Assembly: GCA_013339765.2 (NCBI GenBank)
Contig: CM023454.1
Location: 44,339,177 to 44,403,176 of the forward strand
DNA length: 64,000 nt
Reading direction: 5' to 3'
Source of the DNA: Haemaphysalis longicornis
Lineage: Eukaryota; Arthropoda; Arachnida; Ixodida; Ixodidae
Shown: positions 21,196 to 34,359 of the stretch, one piece after another
Position numbering within the stretch: the first letter of the stretch is position 1
Layout: each line of letters starts with the position of its first letter
Program-made: the position numbers and the translations under genes
Notes under the pieces: model-generated
What the model was told of the DNA's origin: nothing
What the model saw: the letters and a program-made list of their open reading frames with translations, nothing else
The model's database searches: none

Positions 21196-21740
21196 TCGAA
21201 AATCTTCCCCGCCCCTCCTCGGGTCGGCGCCTCGAAAATATTAAAGATTACCATGTACACGCCAAAACTGAGAGGGAACCCAAGGGTGGGTGTCGACCAT
21301 GCTGAAAGGCATGGTGCCGCGTATGTAAACACATGCAGACGACCACGGTGGCAGAAAGCACCAACTCTCATTTCAAGCATCTAATTCGCGCGACACTCCA
21401 CTGCGACTCTTCTAATGTGGTGTACCTTCTGGAGTGCGGTGTTTGTGGCATCCAATACATCGGCCCGACGGACAGGGCATTCTGCATGCGCTTCAACAAT
21501 CATCGCGCACATGTTCCATCACTCCTGGATCTACCCTTATCACGCATATTACTCCGAAAACCACCCATTCGACTCCATCAGAGTCACACTTTTACAGAGT
21601 GTATTTTCTACTACAGGAGAACGCGAACAACGTGAATCTTACATTATTTACAAATTCAATACCGTAAAGGCAGGAATGAATGTTAGCCCGGGCATAATGT
21701 CGTCTATACATGCTGTTTATAATCTGGCTGCAGAATAACC
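21196..21740 (+). pseudogene. Penelope-like GIY-YIG endonuclease
   Basis: This is the right arm of the Penelope-like element. It begins with linker sequence, then a Cys-rich region (CKHMQTTTVAESTNSHFKHL), then the GIY-YIG core. The core reads VVYLLECGVCGIQYIG, the variant typical of Penelope elements, followed by a region ending in ESYIIYKFNTVKAGMNVSPG. The nuclease would nick DNA to prime reverse transcription. The core spans 21333-21738 in shifted plus frames, with frame changes near 21480-21560 and 21620. No intact full-length frame remains. Confidence 0.88.
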
Positions 21741-22648
21741 GCTATCTAAATTGTAAGTCTCTGTGTTGTTTAAACAAGTAATCCAGCTATTCTTATTTTA
21801 TTTATTCCCTTCCTGAGGTTTCCGCACAGGTGGCATATTCCACAAACAACATCGAGGCATCCGCCGCCGTTTACTCCAACAAAGTACCCGCACGACTTCC
21901 GCGTGCCGTAAGGGATTAGTTAAGTTCCTTTTCCCTGTATCATGGTCAGGGACGAACCTGTTGGCTGCCCGGACAGGGCAGAAGAATAGAGCTAAGAATG
22001 ATGGATGGCGCTCGCCCGTCCTGCCGGTAGGCGGTATCGTGCATGCTTTTAGCCACAGTGCGGCGATCGTACCTACACCCTTAACGAGCCTCCCTGTTTG
22101 TTTTGTATGGTTTGCGTCACTGAGAAACGTGTGCGGCCGCGATCGCTTCCTGTCAACTCTTCCCGTAATGTCAGTGACCATTGGAATTCTGTGCCCCCAG
22201 TGATGGTCTGAGAGCGTCCCTGTTACTGCTTTGCGCTTTCGTTTCTTAAGCAGAGCGGCCCCCCTCTGTATCGGGCGCTACCTGTAACTCGTTCTACAAG
22301 CTGACGAACGATGGAGGACAGCGTTTTGAAAGAGTTGTGTACTCCGGTCACTTCTCTGCATGTTTAGTTTGTTTATGTTTTGGGTTTTCTTTCTTTTGCT
22401 TTTTGTTTTTCAGGCCTTCACCTAACCTCGCCGAGAGTGTGTGTTTGTTGCTTACTTTCTCCCCAAATCCCCCCTCTCCACTTTTTGGTCGTCGTTGTAC
22501 GACGAGCTTATGTGCACAGAATTACGAAATGTTGTCTGGAGAAAGATCGGCATCCCATCGAAACGTCGACAATTAACAGTTTTGTTAGAAGCTCTGCCCA
22601 TTTTTTACTGTTTGCTACGGCAACCAAAGACAGCCCTTCTCGCAATCA

Positions 22649-22650
<2 letters not shown>
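21741..22650 (+). other. Penelope-like element 3' region, noncoding
   Basis: No protein domain is visible after the GIY-YIG stop. A stretch near 22540-22580 contains ATCGGCATCCCATCGAAACG, which resembles a segment I associate with 3' ends of Penelope-like elements. The end is set by the microsatellite at 22651. The exact 3' terminus is inference. Confidence 0.5.
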
Positions 22651-22695
<45 letters not shown>

Positions 22696-22728
22696 ATATG
22701 TTGTGTGTGTGTGTGTGTGTGTGTGTGT

Positions 22729-22775
<47 letters not shown>

Positions 22776-22801
22776 TAGTTATATGTATATATATATATAT
22801 A
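22651..22801. repeat. Compound (TA)n(TG)n(TA)n microsatellite
   Basis: TA runs at 22651-22699 and 22730-22801 flank a TG run at about 22700-22728. It sits at the 3' end of the Penelope-like element. Confidence 0.95.
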
Positions 22802-25800
22802 GCCAAAGATGGTTTCAGCGCCTAAATTTGCAATAAAACACCAATTTTCATTTTTATTCTAAATTATTTCATTTGTGTCGGGATAAGTACTGAGATTTAA
22901 AAACAATTGCCGTATATAAGAATTTAAAAGAAGTAAGCAATACGTCTCAAGATAATATGTATAGCAAGACAATTTAGGACCTTATCAATATGTCTTATTG
23001 TAGCGACGACTTTATTTCGTTCTCAGCAATACATTTTGAAAAAGTTTACAAATAAACTTCTTGATACTGTAAGTGTTTTCATCATTGTCCTAAAATACTA
23101 TAAACCTGCACAGATTGTTTTTATTTTTATAATTGTTCATTAAAAACCCTATTTATTGTATTCTGAGGTAATTTTCTTTGCAGGGATTTTTGGTTTATTG
23201 ACGAAACTATGAAAAAGTATACAAATGAAGGAAAGTCACTATCTCTACAACACGTCGTGCAGACACTGGCGAATATGGTTTCTCTCACGCGCTCAGACGC
23301 GTCGGGAGCACAAATTTCACCTTTTCTTTATCGCTAATGGAAATACAAGAAAGGTTGCAATCTTCAAAATTTCCATAAAAATTGAAAATAGGTTTCTTTT
23401 ATATAATTGTCGGAGCTGCAAATTTTTGAAGTTTTTTTTTTCAGAGATGTGGAACTTGCGAATTCTAAATTTATTTATGCACTTCTATAATCCAACTCCA
23501 GGCGCTGCAGCCCCCACCACACAAGCCAGCCCTGCACTTCAAGCTGGCCGACATTTTGGACAAGACCAGTTAGTTCTAGCGCTCCCAGCGCCACTTCCTC
23601 CAGGCCATACGGATCGCTTCTGGCCACGCCAGCTACCACACCAATATCGGTGTGCTGTACACCGGAAAAAGAAGTATTACCAGGAAGTTGAGTGCTACCG
23701 GCGGGCTCTCAGTCTCAAGCGTGACATAAAAATTTTCCTCCAGTTTGCCCAAATTTGTATCATGAAATGTGCGCGGGTGACTGAAGTAAACGTTGAAGTA
23801 TTCACTTCTACTGCGTGTATTTAGTAATATTTGGTAATATTTGAAAGTACTCTTAAAATTATTTTTTGAAATAATAGCACTTTTAGTAATATTTTGGCCT
23901 AAAGGTTTAACAAATTTGGTATGTGAGCATACAGCGATATTCCGATGCAAATGTCTGCATTTTTGTCATGAACAAAACTATTGCGAGAAATGTACTTCGA
24001 GCCAAATGTGAGCTCAAAAGTAACTAGTTTACGGTTAGGACATTTTGTTCAAAGATAGACATTGCTTACGCTGGCGAAGAGTACAAGTCGGAAATGGCGG
24101 GGTCCCCCTTTCGCGTTCCTTAATTACAGTTGGACAATTAAATTTCCAGGGAAAATAATATGTGTAATTGAAAATTACAAAAATAGGAGATTGACATATA
24201 TATGTTAAGAAAATTGTAGAGGTCAACCAGTAAACCTTCGTTTTTGCGGTGCTAAAATCCTTCATTAGTACAAAGCTCTAGAGCAAGGCTCACCCGTAAG
24301 AAAAATCTTGCAAAATCGCCGTGTGGTCGCATAATTGCCTGGAATGTGTGAAAAAATGGAATCATAAGTAAACCGCAAAACAAAAAAACATTGTTGTATA
24401 TTCAGGTAGGAAATACAACACATTTCTTCGCAAGAAAGTGAATTGCAAGACGTTCAAAGCCAGCTAAAACTATTTTATAAATTTATTCTTCTTTACATAA
24501 ACTATTGTCTAAATTTTTGCAGATACCTAGAGTAAGTTTTATGTATTACCAGTGTAGTTTCGGTTATGATTGGACATGGTAGTTAGGGCTATAATTGAAC
24601 GAGCCCAAACCATTCGTTTGTTTTTGTTACAACTGTGCAATATCAAAATAAGAACATCAACCCTTCAATGTAAAAACGTTTTCTAGAATTAAAAAAACAT
24701 TAGAATTTCTAGGATAATGCTTAGGAATTTCTTGTATTTTTATTCCTTTTCATTTGCGTGCAATTTATTCCTTCGGATTGTCAGCAAATTATGAGAGCGA
24801 AATATCCCAATATCAGCCCACTTTATTCGAAATTCCTTGAAACTGTTCTCTTCCAATAGGCTGCAGGAAGTATTTGTCTTCGAAAAACGCTTAATTAGAG
24901 TCAAGATGACCTTTTTGAAAAGTATGATCATAAAAAAACCTGCAAGAAGCGTTAGTGCGAGACATATTTTTACATACATTAGGCATAGGTTCATCTTACC
25001 GATTAGTTGTAAAAAGTTTCTATCACTTCAGAAAAAGCCGATTAACGAACCATTGCGAATATGGCCTACAGGAGAGTGTTTATGAATCATGGGTTTATCA
25101 TATCATACAAAAAGAGCAACGATCAGGTCATTGCTGAACCACCGCTTGAGTACGTGTTACCACACTTATCTCAGCGCGACTTTGAAAGGGTCCGTGCTTC
25201 CAGCACCCGTTTCTTGCGCGTGTATATTCTTGCGCAAATAATTACAATGCTCTGCAGAAAAATGACTTCATTTTTTATACGTTCAATTCAGGGCTTCAAT
25301 AAACCTAAACTTGGGGTCATTTTACAAAATTGTCCTCACTTAAGTCTACCTTGCTTTATTTGTTTGTTCTCTCATGGCCTATATCATAAAGTAATGAGGT
25401 GATATTCTATGTAACATTATTAAAACAATACCCCGTGTTCAAATAGTTTTTTGGAAGACATTATATTTAAAAAAATATGGAGCAACTTGCAAGCGTTCGT
25501 CTGAATAGATGAATAATATGCTTCGCTTTGGGACACAAATTGGCTTACAAATGGCTTACTCACTCAGTTAACAGGTCCAACATACAACAGGCAGAAAATT
25601 GCCATGCGAGAGTTATTTTGCACGTTGCAAAGTTCATTTGCGCACGGAACGATACTTCTCAGGTGATCGAACACTGTACACTTTTTAAAGCCCAATTAAA
25701 CTGACCGTCATATTTAATTGGCCAAGGAAAGGCCTACAATGTCGAAATTTTTGGGCAAGAAGTCGACTAAGCTACATTGTGGAAAGAAAGTGCCGTACGC

Positions 25801-27995
25801 CAATATTCTCATGCCATATTTCAAACGCGGTGATATTGAACCCATGTTTCAAAGCCACAGTGGCTGCAATGAAATCTGCCAAATGTCTCATGTTTTAAAG
25901 CTGCGGAAGAACATTTTCCCAACTCTTGACTTACTTATCATTCTGCCTACAACACGGCTGCTCAAAGTCCACGACAAGAGTCGCTGTAACAATACAATGT
26001 CATCCAGATCTACTAGCTATGTACATAACTCGGACCATCATAATCGGGAAGAAGGCTGTGGCAGAAAACTACACAAACGATAACACCTACAACGCGTAAG
26101 AGTTTGGAGAATGCGACTTATCGCAATACCTAATATCAACCTAATTTTGGCCGTCCTTTCTCACAGATAAATCCTAAAAACTGGTTCTGTAGCTGTCCGC
26201 TGAAAATGCAATCAATTAGTGAAAATTGGCCAATATCTGTTTTGTTCCTTTTGATTCACTTCAGTGCGAAACGCTGAGAAGTAAAACTGTTTCTAAGGGC
26301 GGTCTTCCAATGAAGTCGATGAGACCGGCAATGGCCATCTGAAGAAGTCGCGGTTCTTAGGTTTCGCGAAAACGCACTCCTTTGCTTGAAAAGGCTTTCG
26401 AACAGTGTTCGCACTAGCGTTTTGTTATAGACCACTGCGAAACAGCTTAAAGATTTTCAGTTGACATTCTGATGGGCCTTCCAAAATTTTGTATACTGTG
26501 ATTCCAAGGAGTGTGAGTGCGTTGCAGCACAAATGTATGCAAAGGGCTCTTTTCTATTAGCTCATGCACTTCTAAGTGGTGGTCCTTATGCCTGTCCATA
26601 AAAAAAGCAATTTAACATTTGTCGCAGAATAGCTGAAAGGCGTACACTAGGGCAGTACAAAGCAACAAGCTCTTGTCCTATTTTTGAGCGCTCAGATCCT
26701 CTTGGTTCGATTATTTCTGGTACGTCTAAGCGCCAGCTTGTGCTGATCCAAAAATCAACACCCCAACTTTTTCAGCCACCTTTGGTATGTGAATGAATAG
26801 CAGCTGGATGGAAGGTAACAAACTGTATTCACAATTAGGAGTCCCATTTACTCGCAGGTGTGCTAACCCAGGCAATAGGGAGACGTATGTCTCGGAAACG
26901 GTCTTTTGCCTTCTGTTTAAAGGCAACCGGAGCAATTATTGTAACTAAAAACTGACAACTGACACACCGTCGACTGCCTTTGGGAAAGTCTTTGTGGTCG
27001 AGAATCAAAAAATAGGCTGTTTTTTTTTCTATATGCCGACAATATAAGCGCAGAATTGTTGAAAAAACCCGCGGGCCTGTTAATAAGGTGTATCACTTTT
27101 GCGTTGAATCACTCACTTCTGGGTCGAAGAATGATGCGGGTTAGGATTCAGAAGAATGATTCAAATTTTTCTCTCAGCAAAACGGCACAAAATTGGCAAG
27201 TCTTTCTGGTCGACTGTGACCAAGCAGAATTCCGGGCAAGAAAATGTTGCTAAATGTATTCTTAAAACAACTGCAACTTTTTTTTGTCAATGAACCGTCT
27301 TTATGGCACAATTTAAGAAGGTCTGTGTTTGTTTGCACAGCACTGTTGTGGAAAATAACATCCCATTTCTTGTGCATGTTGGTGGTACTTACATACTCTA
27401 TAAACAACTTCACTGCGGTGGACTTTCACAATTTTTTTCTTTGGCCTGTGTTAGTAAGTTCTGAGAAATACTCTGCCTTAGCTTTATTCGGAACGGCAGT
27501 GCACGCATTTGTGATGATATTCTAGAAAACTAGGTGATATTCATGGCCTTATAAAGTGCACTCGTTTTAGTTACTTTGTTTAAGGCTACTTTTACAAGCA
27601 TACTTCCAGCGCCTAGAATACACAAGGTTTGCAGCTTTTTTGTAGGTCATTAGTTACGTTTTATTATAAAAATGTTTTGGGCTTGAAAACATCACGGGTG
27701 AAGCACCCGTTCCCAGCGCTTTCGATACGCCTCCTATGCACTTTCTTTCACTTACTGAATGCCTGACAAGGGTGTTTGCAGTACCATGATATCTGCGTAT
27801 ACACCGCCCGTAAAAACGTGTTTGTCATATTTTCTACCAAGTGTAAACGAGAAAATGGTGTATTGTATTTCTTAGTAATCGAATAAATAGGAAAATGAAA
27901 TCGAAGATCCAGCATGCGTCTCTCTATAGATACAGATCTTTCTGAAGCATATGCGATCAAGAGGTTGCCTTAGCATATGAAAAAGATTGAGTAAT
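22802..27995. other. AT-rich unassigned sequence
   Basis: Mostly AT-rich and without recognisable domains. A GC-richer island near 23500-23720 follows a pyrimidine/CCAG boundary (AATCCAACTCCAG, 23489-23501), but no frame stays open convincingly across it. The 121-codon stretch at 25718-26083 (+) and the 199-codon stretch at 23225-23824 (+) show no motif I recognise and may be chance. Confidence 0.4.
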
Positions 27996-28087
27996 AAGAG
28001 TTCCCGAATTTCAGAAGGAACTATGGGGTCAGTGTGTAAGACCGCTGTCGCTGAACTAGGAACCGCGAGAAATATTGTCAGAATTAG
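27996..28087 (+). repeat. Tandem duplication, unit 1 (decayed)
   Basis: This unit is similar over about 92 bp to 28118-28209 at an offset of 122 bp: both start AAGAGT(T/G)CCCGA(A/C)TTTCAGAAG and share the block ending in AATAT(T/C)(G/T)TCAGAATTA. Unit 1 has a TAA and TAG in the frame that is open in unit 2. Confidence 0.8.
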
Positions 28088-28112
28088 ACATGAGCGTTAT
28101 AAAAAAGATCCA

Positions 28113-28221
28113 GGCAGAAGAGTGCCCGACTTTCAGAAGAAACTATGGCGGCTGTGTGTACAACGTCATCGCTGACATAGAAACCACCAGAAATATCTTC
28201 AGAATTAAGGACTCCAAAAAG
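28113..28221 (+). other. Exon-like segment (tandem duplication, unit 2)
   Basis: One frame is open and reads EECPTFRRNYGGCVYNVIAD and then ETTRNIFRIKDSKK. It is preceded by AG at 28112-28113 and followed immediately by AAAAAG|GTAAGA (donor at 28222), a good 5' splice-site match. That makes a host exon plausible but unproven. I do not recognise the family; two Cys in a GGC context are not enough for a Kunitz call. Confidence 0.35.
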
Positions 28222-31200
28222 GTAAGACCAGTGGCAGTCCTCTACATTCGTGATCTATCCCAGCAACTCAGAAATTGTGTTGCTAATTGCGGGACGTTTA
28301 TTGGGCTTTTCGTTACCATTAGGTTGGCGCAAATGTGTTGCCTGCGGAAATTTTAAAAGAAAGTGCCAATAAATCCACTCCCCACGCTTTGATATCGTTC
28401 AACTGTCGTAATGTGCCGCACACCGCGGCACTGCCGTATATAATAATTTTAAGAGACGCGGCGATGCCTGAACGACACTATTTATAATGAATGGGCAGTA
28501 CAGGCATTACCGGGATGGCGTAACATTGCCTTACCATGGTAGCAGGTGCATTTCCACTCTAGCCTAGGCCAATGAAGTGATTTACTCTTCTGAAGCAATC
28601 AACGTCCCCGAAAAATAACTGAGTCATTTTGTATGCGAAGAAGGCAGCACGTGCGTTATCGGTCGTGATGAAGAATAATGCACATGTGTAAAAAATGAAT
28701 AACCGTATTTGTCCCCTCTCTGCGGCATGCGCCTTTGTGGTAAACGGTAGATGCGTCTCGTAAAAAGCACCTTATTTTTAACCTTCATACAGTGCTTTTC
28801 GAGAAAGGAAAGTTTGTAAACATAAGCTGTACAGCATTATCCGAAAGTTCACAGTTAAAGACAAAATTCGTCCTGGTCCAGGGTTCCGACCAGTGACGAC
28901 CGTTTAACTGGAGCAGTCAGACGAACAGCAGACGCTACAGGCGGACTTTAATGAGTCCGTTTTTCAGCGTTAATAGAATGTCCTCAGTATGCACTAACCT
29001 AATTGACCCAACTGGCGTTCGTTAAAAAAGGACACAATAAAAACGCTGGCCATTACTAGGGAGATGCTGCGTAATAACCCATGAGAAACGCGATTCAGGC
29101 ATCATATTACGCTCAACGCCCCACAAACTTTACCACCACATTGTCCGACATACGGCTATCCATCGATAACCTTGAAACCGCACTAACCCTCACAGAAACC
29201 AACTCTTCAGTCGAAATCAGGAGGTTCGTGCAGAGAGAAACATGTTCCGTCACGTCTGGACAGCTAAAGCTCGAGGTTCAGTTTTTAAGTCAAATGAAAC
29301 CTGTGCGTGACGTGTCACCCAAAAAGCATCTAATACACTGCTGCTTTCAATATACTGCCAAACGTCTCGTGGAACGTAATAGGATTGAAGCATTGTTTTA
29401 TGAAATACGGTGCTCATCTAATATATTTCAACCGAAGTCGGTCACGTTGTCACCCAACTATGCCGGAATGGTTTAACTAAGCGCCAGTACGGGAGAATAA
29501 CTACGTAAGCCTGCCTTCCCGGGAGTGCCTTACTATCGCCGGGTACTGCTACGATTCTGAATCTGACTGCGGCACTACCCTAGAGAGCGACCAGAGTTCT
29601 TTTGTGTTGTTTCAATCGCTTGAAGTAGTCTATGCGTATAAAAACAAAAATTGCACATTTCATTTAAAGTATTGGTGTGGAATATGCGCATTTAAAATGC
29701 TCACATGCCACGTTTTTTGAAACATATAACATATAAACAGCACGTTAATTGAATATTTGTCGGCAACCTCCCACGTTCTTATTTATATTTATTTTCTACC
29801 TCACCATATACCGAAAAACTAATGTTTATTATGACACCATTACCGGGACTGCTTCGTGGAAGTCGAAGTGAAATCAGATGCTGGTTGAAAAGCACTAAAT
29901 ACCCTTTCAAACGGTTACCTTAAACTAATTGAAATCTTCTCCTTCTGTGGGTATTCACATCAGGATGAATATATAACAACAATGTGCAACATGCTCACTG
30001 AAGACATTACACACCTATCTATGAGCCCCTAGTGTACTTAGGTGTGCTGGTAACGCAAATGAAAGGCCCTCCGAAGCTAATTGCAAACTACGAACGACCA
30101 AAAAATGGCAGAAAAAGGCGTTGTACGAATTGCATGATTCTATGTCGTCTTCGCACACCTGTCGCCTACAAAGCGCTTCTCTTGGCGAGTCGTGAAACAG
30201 GGTACTCACTACGTTGAAGTCAATGAACGGACCCTAAGAATGTAGCGTTTCCACTCCCGACCCCCATACGAGTTCAGAATAATGGTTTACTGGGTGTACA
30301 CGTCGTCAGCAGCTTTCCAGACAATGGTGGGGGATGTTTTGCCGCCCTAAATTCTAAATTACCACTCTCGCTTCGTTCGTCTATCCCAACAATATTTTTG
30401 CTCCACTGAAACCTTTCGCAGGCTACTCACCTATTAGTGAGTACTGGAGGTCAACCTAACATAACAGACAAGCTAAAGCCTAAAACGCTCAGCTTCTTTT
30501 ACGATGAAATTACCATGTGGGGTTCAGGTTGACAATGCTCGCCTATTGCATGGTGACCCAAAAACCACCGCGATGCCAAACTTTGTATAGACGAAGGTGA
30601 ATAACTTCTGCGAAGATTGGTCGCAGTGTTGCTATATTAATATCGCATCGTCAAAAAGTTTGCAAAAAAATAACCATACCGGAACGCGCTCCGCAAAACA
30701 GAAGTTAATGGCTCAAAAGCGCCTACAGTGTGCGTATGTTTTGCTGCATTTCGAAAAAATTTAATCACAGCAACATACACCAACGCAATAGACGAACGCA
30801 GTGGTGCTGTAGAGTCGAAAATCTGAACGCTCCCGAAGAACTCACCTCACCTCTCCATGAAGCGTAACCAGATTTAAAAAATACAGTCGCTGAAAGAGAT
30901 TCTAAATTCCACTAGTAAGTCTACAGCAGAACTTTTGTGGTAGAAAAACCACAATGCCTGGTGTTGTATCCAGAATTTGCAGGCACCCTGGTTGTTTTAG
31001 TTACGATGCAGCCTTCGCCATCCTGTGTTTTAATTTACCTTCATCTACAAATTCAGGACAAAACATTCAGAAGCCGACTGCCTATAGAGTACATCATTCG
31101 AGCCATCCCCGCAAAATTCTTACTTTGACAACCCGTCTTTCCTAGTTATGACGGAGATAATGTACACCCCGTGTATTTTGCCAACCGAGATGAACCCAAT

Positions 31201-34092
31201 GTTTTAAATATCCTAGAATATGCCAGTAGTGCCCTACTGACCATTAGGTGAAGATAACATGTAGTCAACCAAACAGTCGTTGACCTCGTGAGACAAAACT
31301 TGGACGTAGGAAAAATAAAAATTATAGATACGTTTTCTCATCACACTTTGCGACGCAATTTTAAAAGCGTGTCTCGAAGACTCTCCTTCGGAAACCTCTG
31401 CCATGATGGGCCGTTTTGAACAATCACAAAAATTCTTTGAGACCGTGCGTCATATGCGACGTTATTGCGTACGTCCGAAGTGGCTGTGCAGCTTAGGTAC
31501 AATTTACTGCAGTTCAACTGAGTCAAGAACGATGACCTGCGATTCTGCACGCCCTCCACGGAGCGCACGAAACAAAACAGGTGTTTGTAAATCCCGACTG
31601 AGCATACTTCCTAACGAATTACCTTAATAAAGTTTCGAAAAACACGAGGTTTTTTCTAGCGGACAAACCTACAGCAGTCTTTCTTCCACCCGCGTCCGAA
31701 GCAGCTTACTGTTTGTGTAGCACGCCAACCCAATCGAAGCTAACACTGAGGAAACAGGACCGGTCGCTCAGGGTTGCACGACGTCCACGTCTAAACCTCA
31801 CACCAAGACAACAGACATTTCATTAATAAGGGCATAAACCTGAATCTGCGCGTGCCCCTCTTCCTCCCCAGCTCCACTTAACTCGTGCCCTCCTAAAGCG
31901 GCCACCGCTCATGACCTAGTGCTTAAGAGTGGATAACACGGTCAAACATGTCGCTCTGAAAACCATTTAAGCTGAAGAAGTGATAATGGCTCACCTCGGC
32001 GTTGCAAGCGGGAGAGTTGCTTTTTCCCGAGAAAGATTCGCAGCTACTTGACCAGTTGGAACTTGATGCTGAAACGGCCGTGACAGCGGCCTTTCATTGT
32101 TTTCGCGTGCAATAATGCTTCTGCTAAGGCTTACGCTTCTTCCGTTTCCCTTCTTCTCCCTCCAATCGGACGACATGAGTCTGTCCCATAGCGAGCTAAC
32201 ATCTCGAAGGCCTCGACCTTAACTACAGCACACAGACACGTGGGGGTCCGTTGGCTGCAGTGAAGTAGACATGTTAGAGTCTTCGCAATACGCCAACTGA
32301 GAACCGAACCGCTCGATTGTGAAGGACAAGCCGACAGGGCGCGTTGAACCATGAATCTCGCAGGTTTCTATCTCCCACCACCACAATGGAAATGTAATCG
32401 CTAGCGTTCAAGCCCCTTACCTCTACGCCCACCCGCGCATGCAGAAAACGGCCACCGCTGATGGCTGCATAATTAGGCATGAAATACAGCTGCGAAGGGA
32501 GAGAGCGAGACTTTAGATGCGGTCAGACAAAGAACTAATAGTATTGGTCCCGTAGAATGTATATGACCACGTTGAAAATGTGGGCCGGGCTACGCGACAA
32601 TGCCGCAGAGATTGGCCTTCAAGCTACAGAATTACAATGTGCTCAAACCGCGCTTTTAATGAAGCAAGTTGCTTCAAATCACCAGGGACCTTCAGCTGGT
32701 GGGCGACGTGATATTTTAGGTGTAAATGGCCCCGGCTACATTCTTGGCGGTAAAGGTCGCGGCGACGTTCGGGCGTTTTCACACCGATTCGCGCTGTGTT
32801 GATTCTCCGCAATCATGTGATTAGGGCGCTGCGGCCCCTGTCAGCCGGCTGCACGACTTGTAAAAAAGGAATGGGTAGTGACCAGCAAAAACTGTTGTGA
32901 TACCCTTTTTAGAAGAGCTTCTGGCGGTGGCGAGCAGAACCTCGGGAGCGGTGTCGGGTAAATCAGCTTTACCAGAATGAAAACTAGGGGTGAGACAAAC
33001 TGTTTTAAAGAGAACGGGTTACTAGAAAGAGCGTCTAAATTTCTAGAGCCCATTCGTGTACAGTTCAGGGCCTTCTCTACCATTTCTAAGCACGTTTATA
33101 AGTGTTATCCGCGTGAGGCAGCTAGATCGAACGGTTATTTTTAGTCAAAGACTTCGTAATGTGAGTTTACGTCTTCAGCAATCGGTGTAATCTTTATCAA
33201 ACAAGTTTTCACGCGACATGGAGCACCTCAATTCTTAACCGTTCATTGGTAAACAGTGTTGGTGGCCAACATCAGACCACAAGTTTTACACTACGCCATC
33301 AAGGATTAGAGTGAAACTTAGACGCATCCCCTCTAAGTGAACAGACCATTTCAACCCCAGCAAATAAATGATCTCTGGTTTTAAATTCATTACGTCGCCT
33401 TTGAACATTAACGGGGGATATATTACACCCTTATATCACATTCGCGTATGATGTCCTATTTAGAAAACCCCGCTTGCGAATGCGGGTGTGCCTGTCTACG
33501 CCGTATACACGATGGAGGTCGAAGTCTTGCTCCAGGCATAGAAAAAGATTTTTTAACACCAACGTAAACGCGCACCAACCACGAGGGACTACATCCGCTT
33601 TGAAATGGTCCCATTGAAGACCATGAAAATAACGAACACAAAGAAGTTCCCTTCAGAACTATCGTGCGGTCTATTTTTTGCCATTAACCCTTGAATTTCA
33701 AACAGCCGCTTTATCTAGCGCTGAAAGAAAAGAAGAAGTCGTGAGAACGGTACCTCCGATCACTTTTAAAGGGCGCATTACCTGCTTTAGAGCAGCCGAA
33801 AAGACTACGGCGAAGTGCAGTTGAGGAAAGTCCACGGAAAAAGAACAGCGGCAGAGCCTATCAGAACCACAGTTGAGGTATTGAGACTAGAAATCGAAGC
33901 GCAACTTCATAACGGTGTTAGCATACGTTAACCCCAACGATGATTACGACACAGAAAGTGTTGAGGACGCTGCTCACACAGCTAAACAGTTTGCGGAAGA
34001 AAAAAATCCCGCCATCATTACGAAGTAAATGATGATGAGAGGGGAGAAGCTAAAATGGTTATCGGTAAAATCGTGAAACATTCGCCCACACA
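28222..34092. other. Unassigned sequence
   Basis: No element or gene recognised. The 131-codon stretch at 29081-29476 (+; MRNAIQASYYAQRPTNFTTT...) and stretches near 30960-31145 (+) and 31403-31627 (+) lack known motifs. The sequence is less AT-rich than 22.8-28 kb, and several adjacent frames are open for 60-130 codons. This could be an old decayed coding element, but I cannot name one. Confidence 0.35.
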
Positions 34093-34359
34093 TCATGCAA
34101 AGACTCGACGCGTCAAGCTTTCCACCGCTTCGTTGACAAGCCCGTCGATGACATTCATGTTTGTGGTGAATATGCAGGGCTTCTTTGGGACGATGTGAAT
34201 CTCAATTAGTAAGTTGGCAAATTCAGTGTGTGACATTTTAGCCACCTTGACCGTCGCCTTCTGCAGAGCGTCTTGTGTCGTGTACCCCCGGTAAGTGTCT
34301 TCAGCTCCCAGGTGACCAACGACAACCTCTTCTTCCTGTTCTCCTTTTTTGTGTAGCAA
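34093..34359 (-). other. Small ORF of unknown function
   Basis: An 88-codon minus-strand frame with a Glu/Lys-rich start and no recognised motif. It overlaps unit 1 of the 34.3-34.6 kb tandem duplication, so its first codons are repeat-derived. Could be an exon fragment or chance. Confidence 0.25.

Larger units (their letters stand above)
13500..22650 (+). mobile_element. Penelope-like element, split by LINE copy A
   Basis: Plus-strand sequence on both sides of the LINE at 15614-21182 belongs to one Penelope-like element: N-terminal region and RT on the left, GIY-YIG endonuclease on the right. The left arm ends with KKHVKHATTE, and after removal of the LINE and one 13-bp target copy the reading continues directly as TAFENLPRPSSG. 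The 3' part past 21740 is noncoding, with a motif GGCATCCCATCGAAACGTCG near 22549-22568. It ends at the TA/TG microsatellite at 22651. Confidence 0.88.

Noticed and set aside
22441..22836. A protein of repeated Tyr-Ile residues
   Set aside because: It is the translation of the TA microsatellite.
28113..28221. Kunitz domain in the exon-like peptide
   Set aside because: The GGC context is suggestive, but cysteine number and spacing do not fit.
28870..28920. tRNA or SINE B box near GGGTTCCGACC
   Set aside because: No A box at the right distance and no match to the SINE copies.
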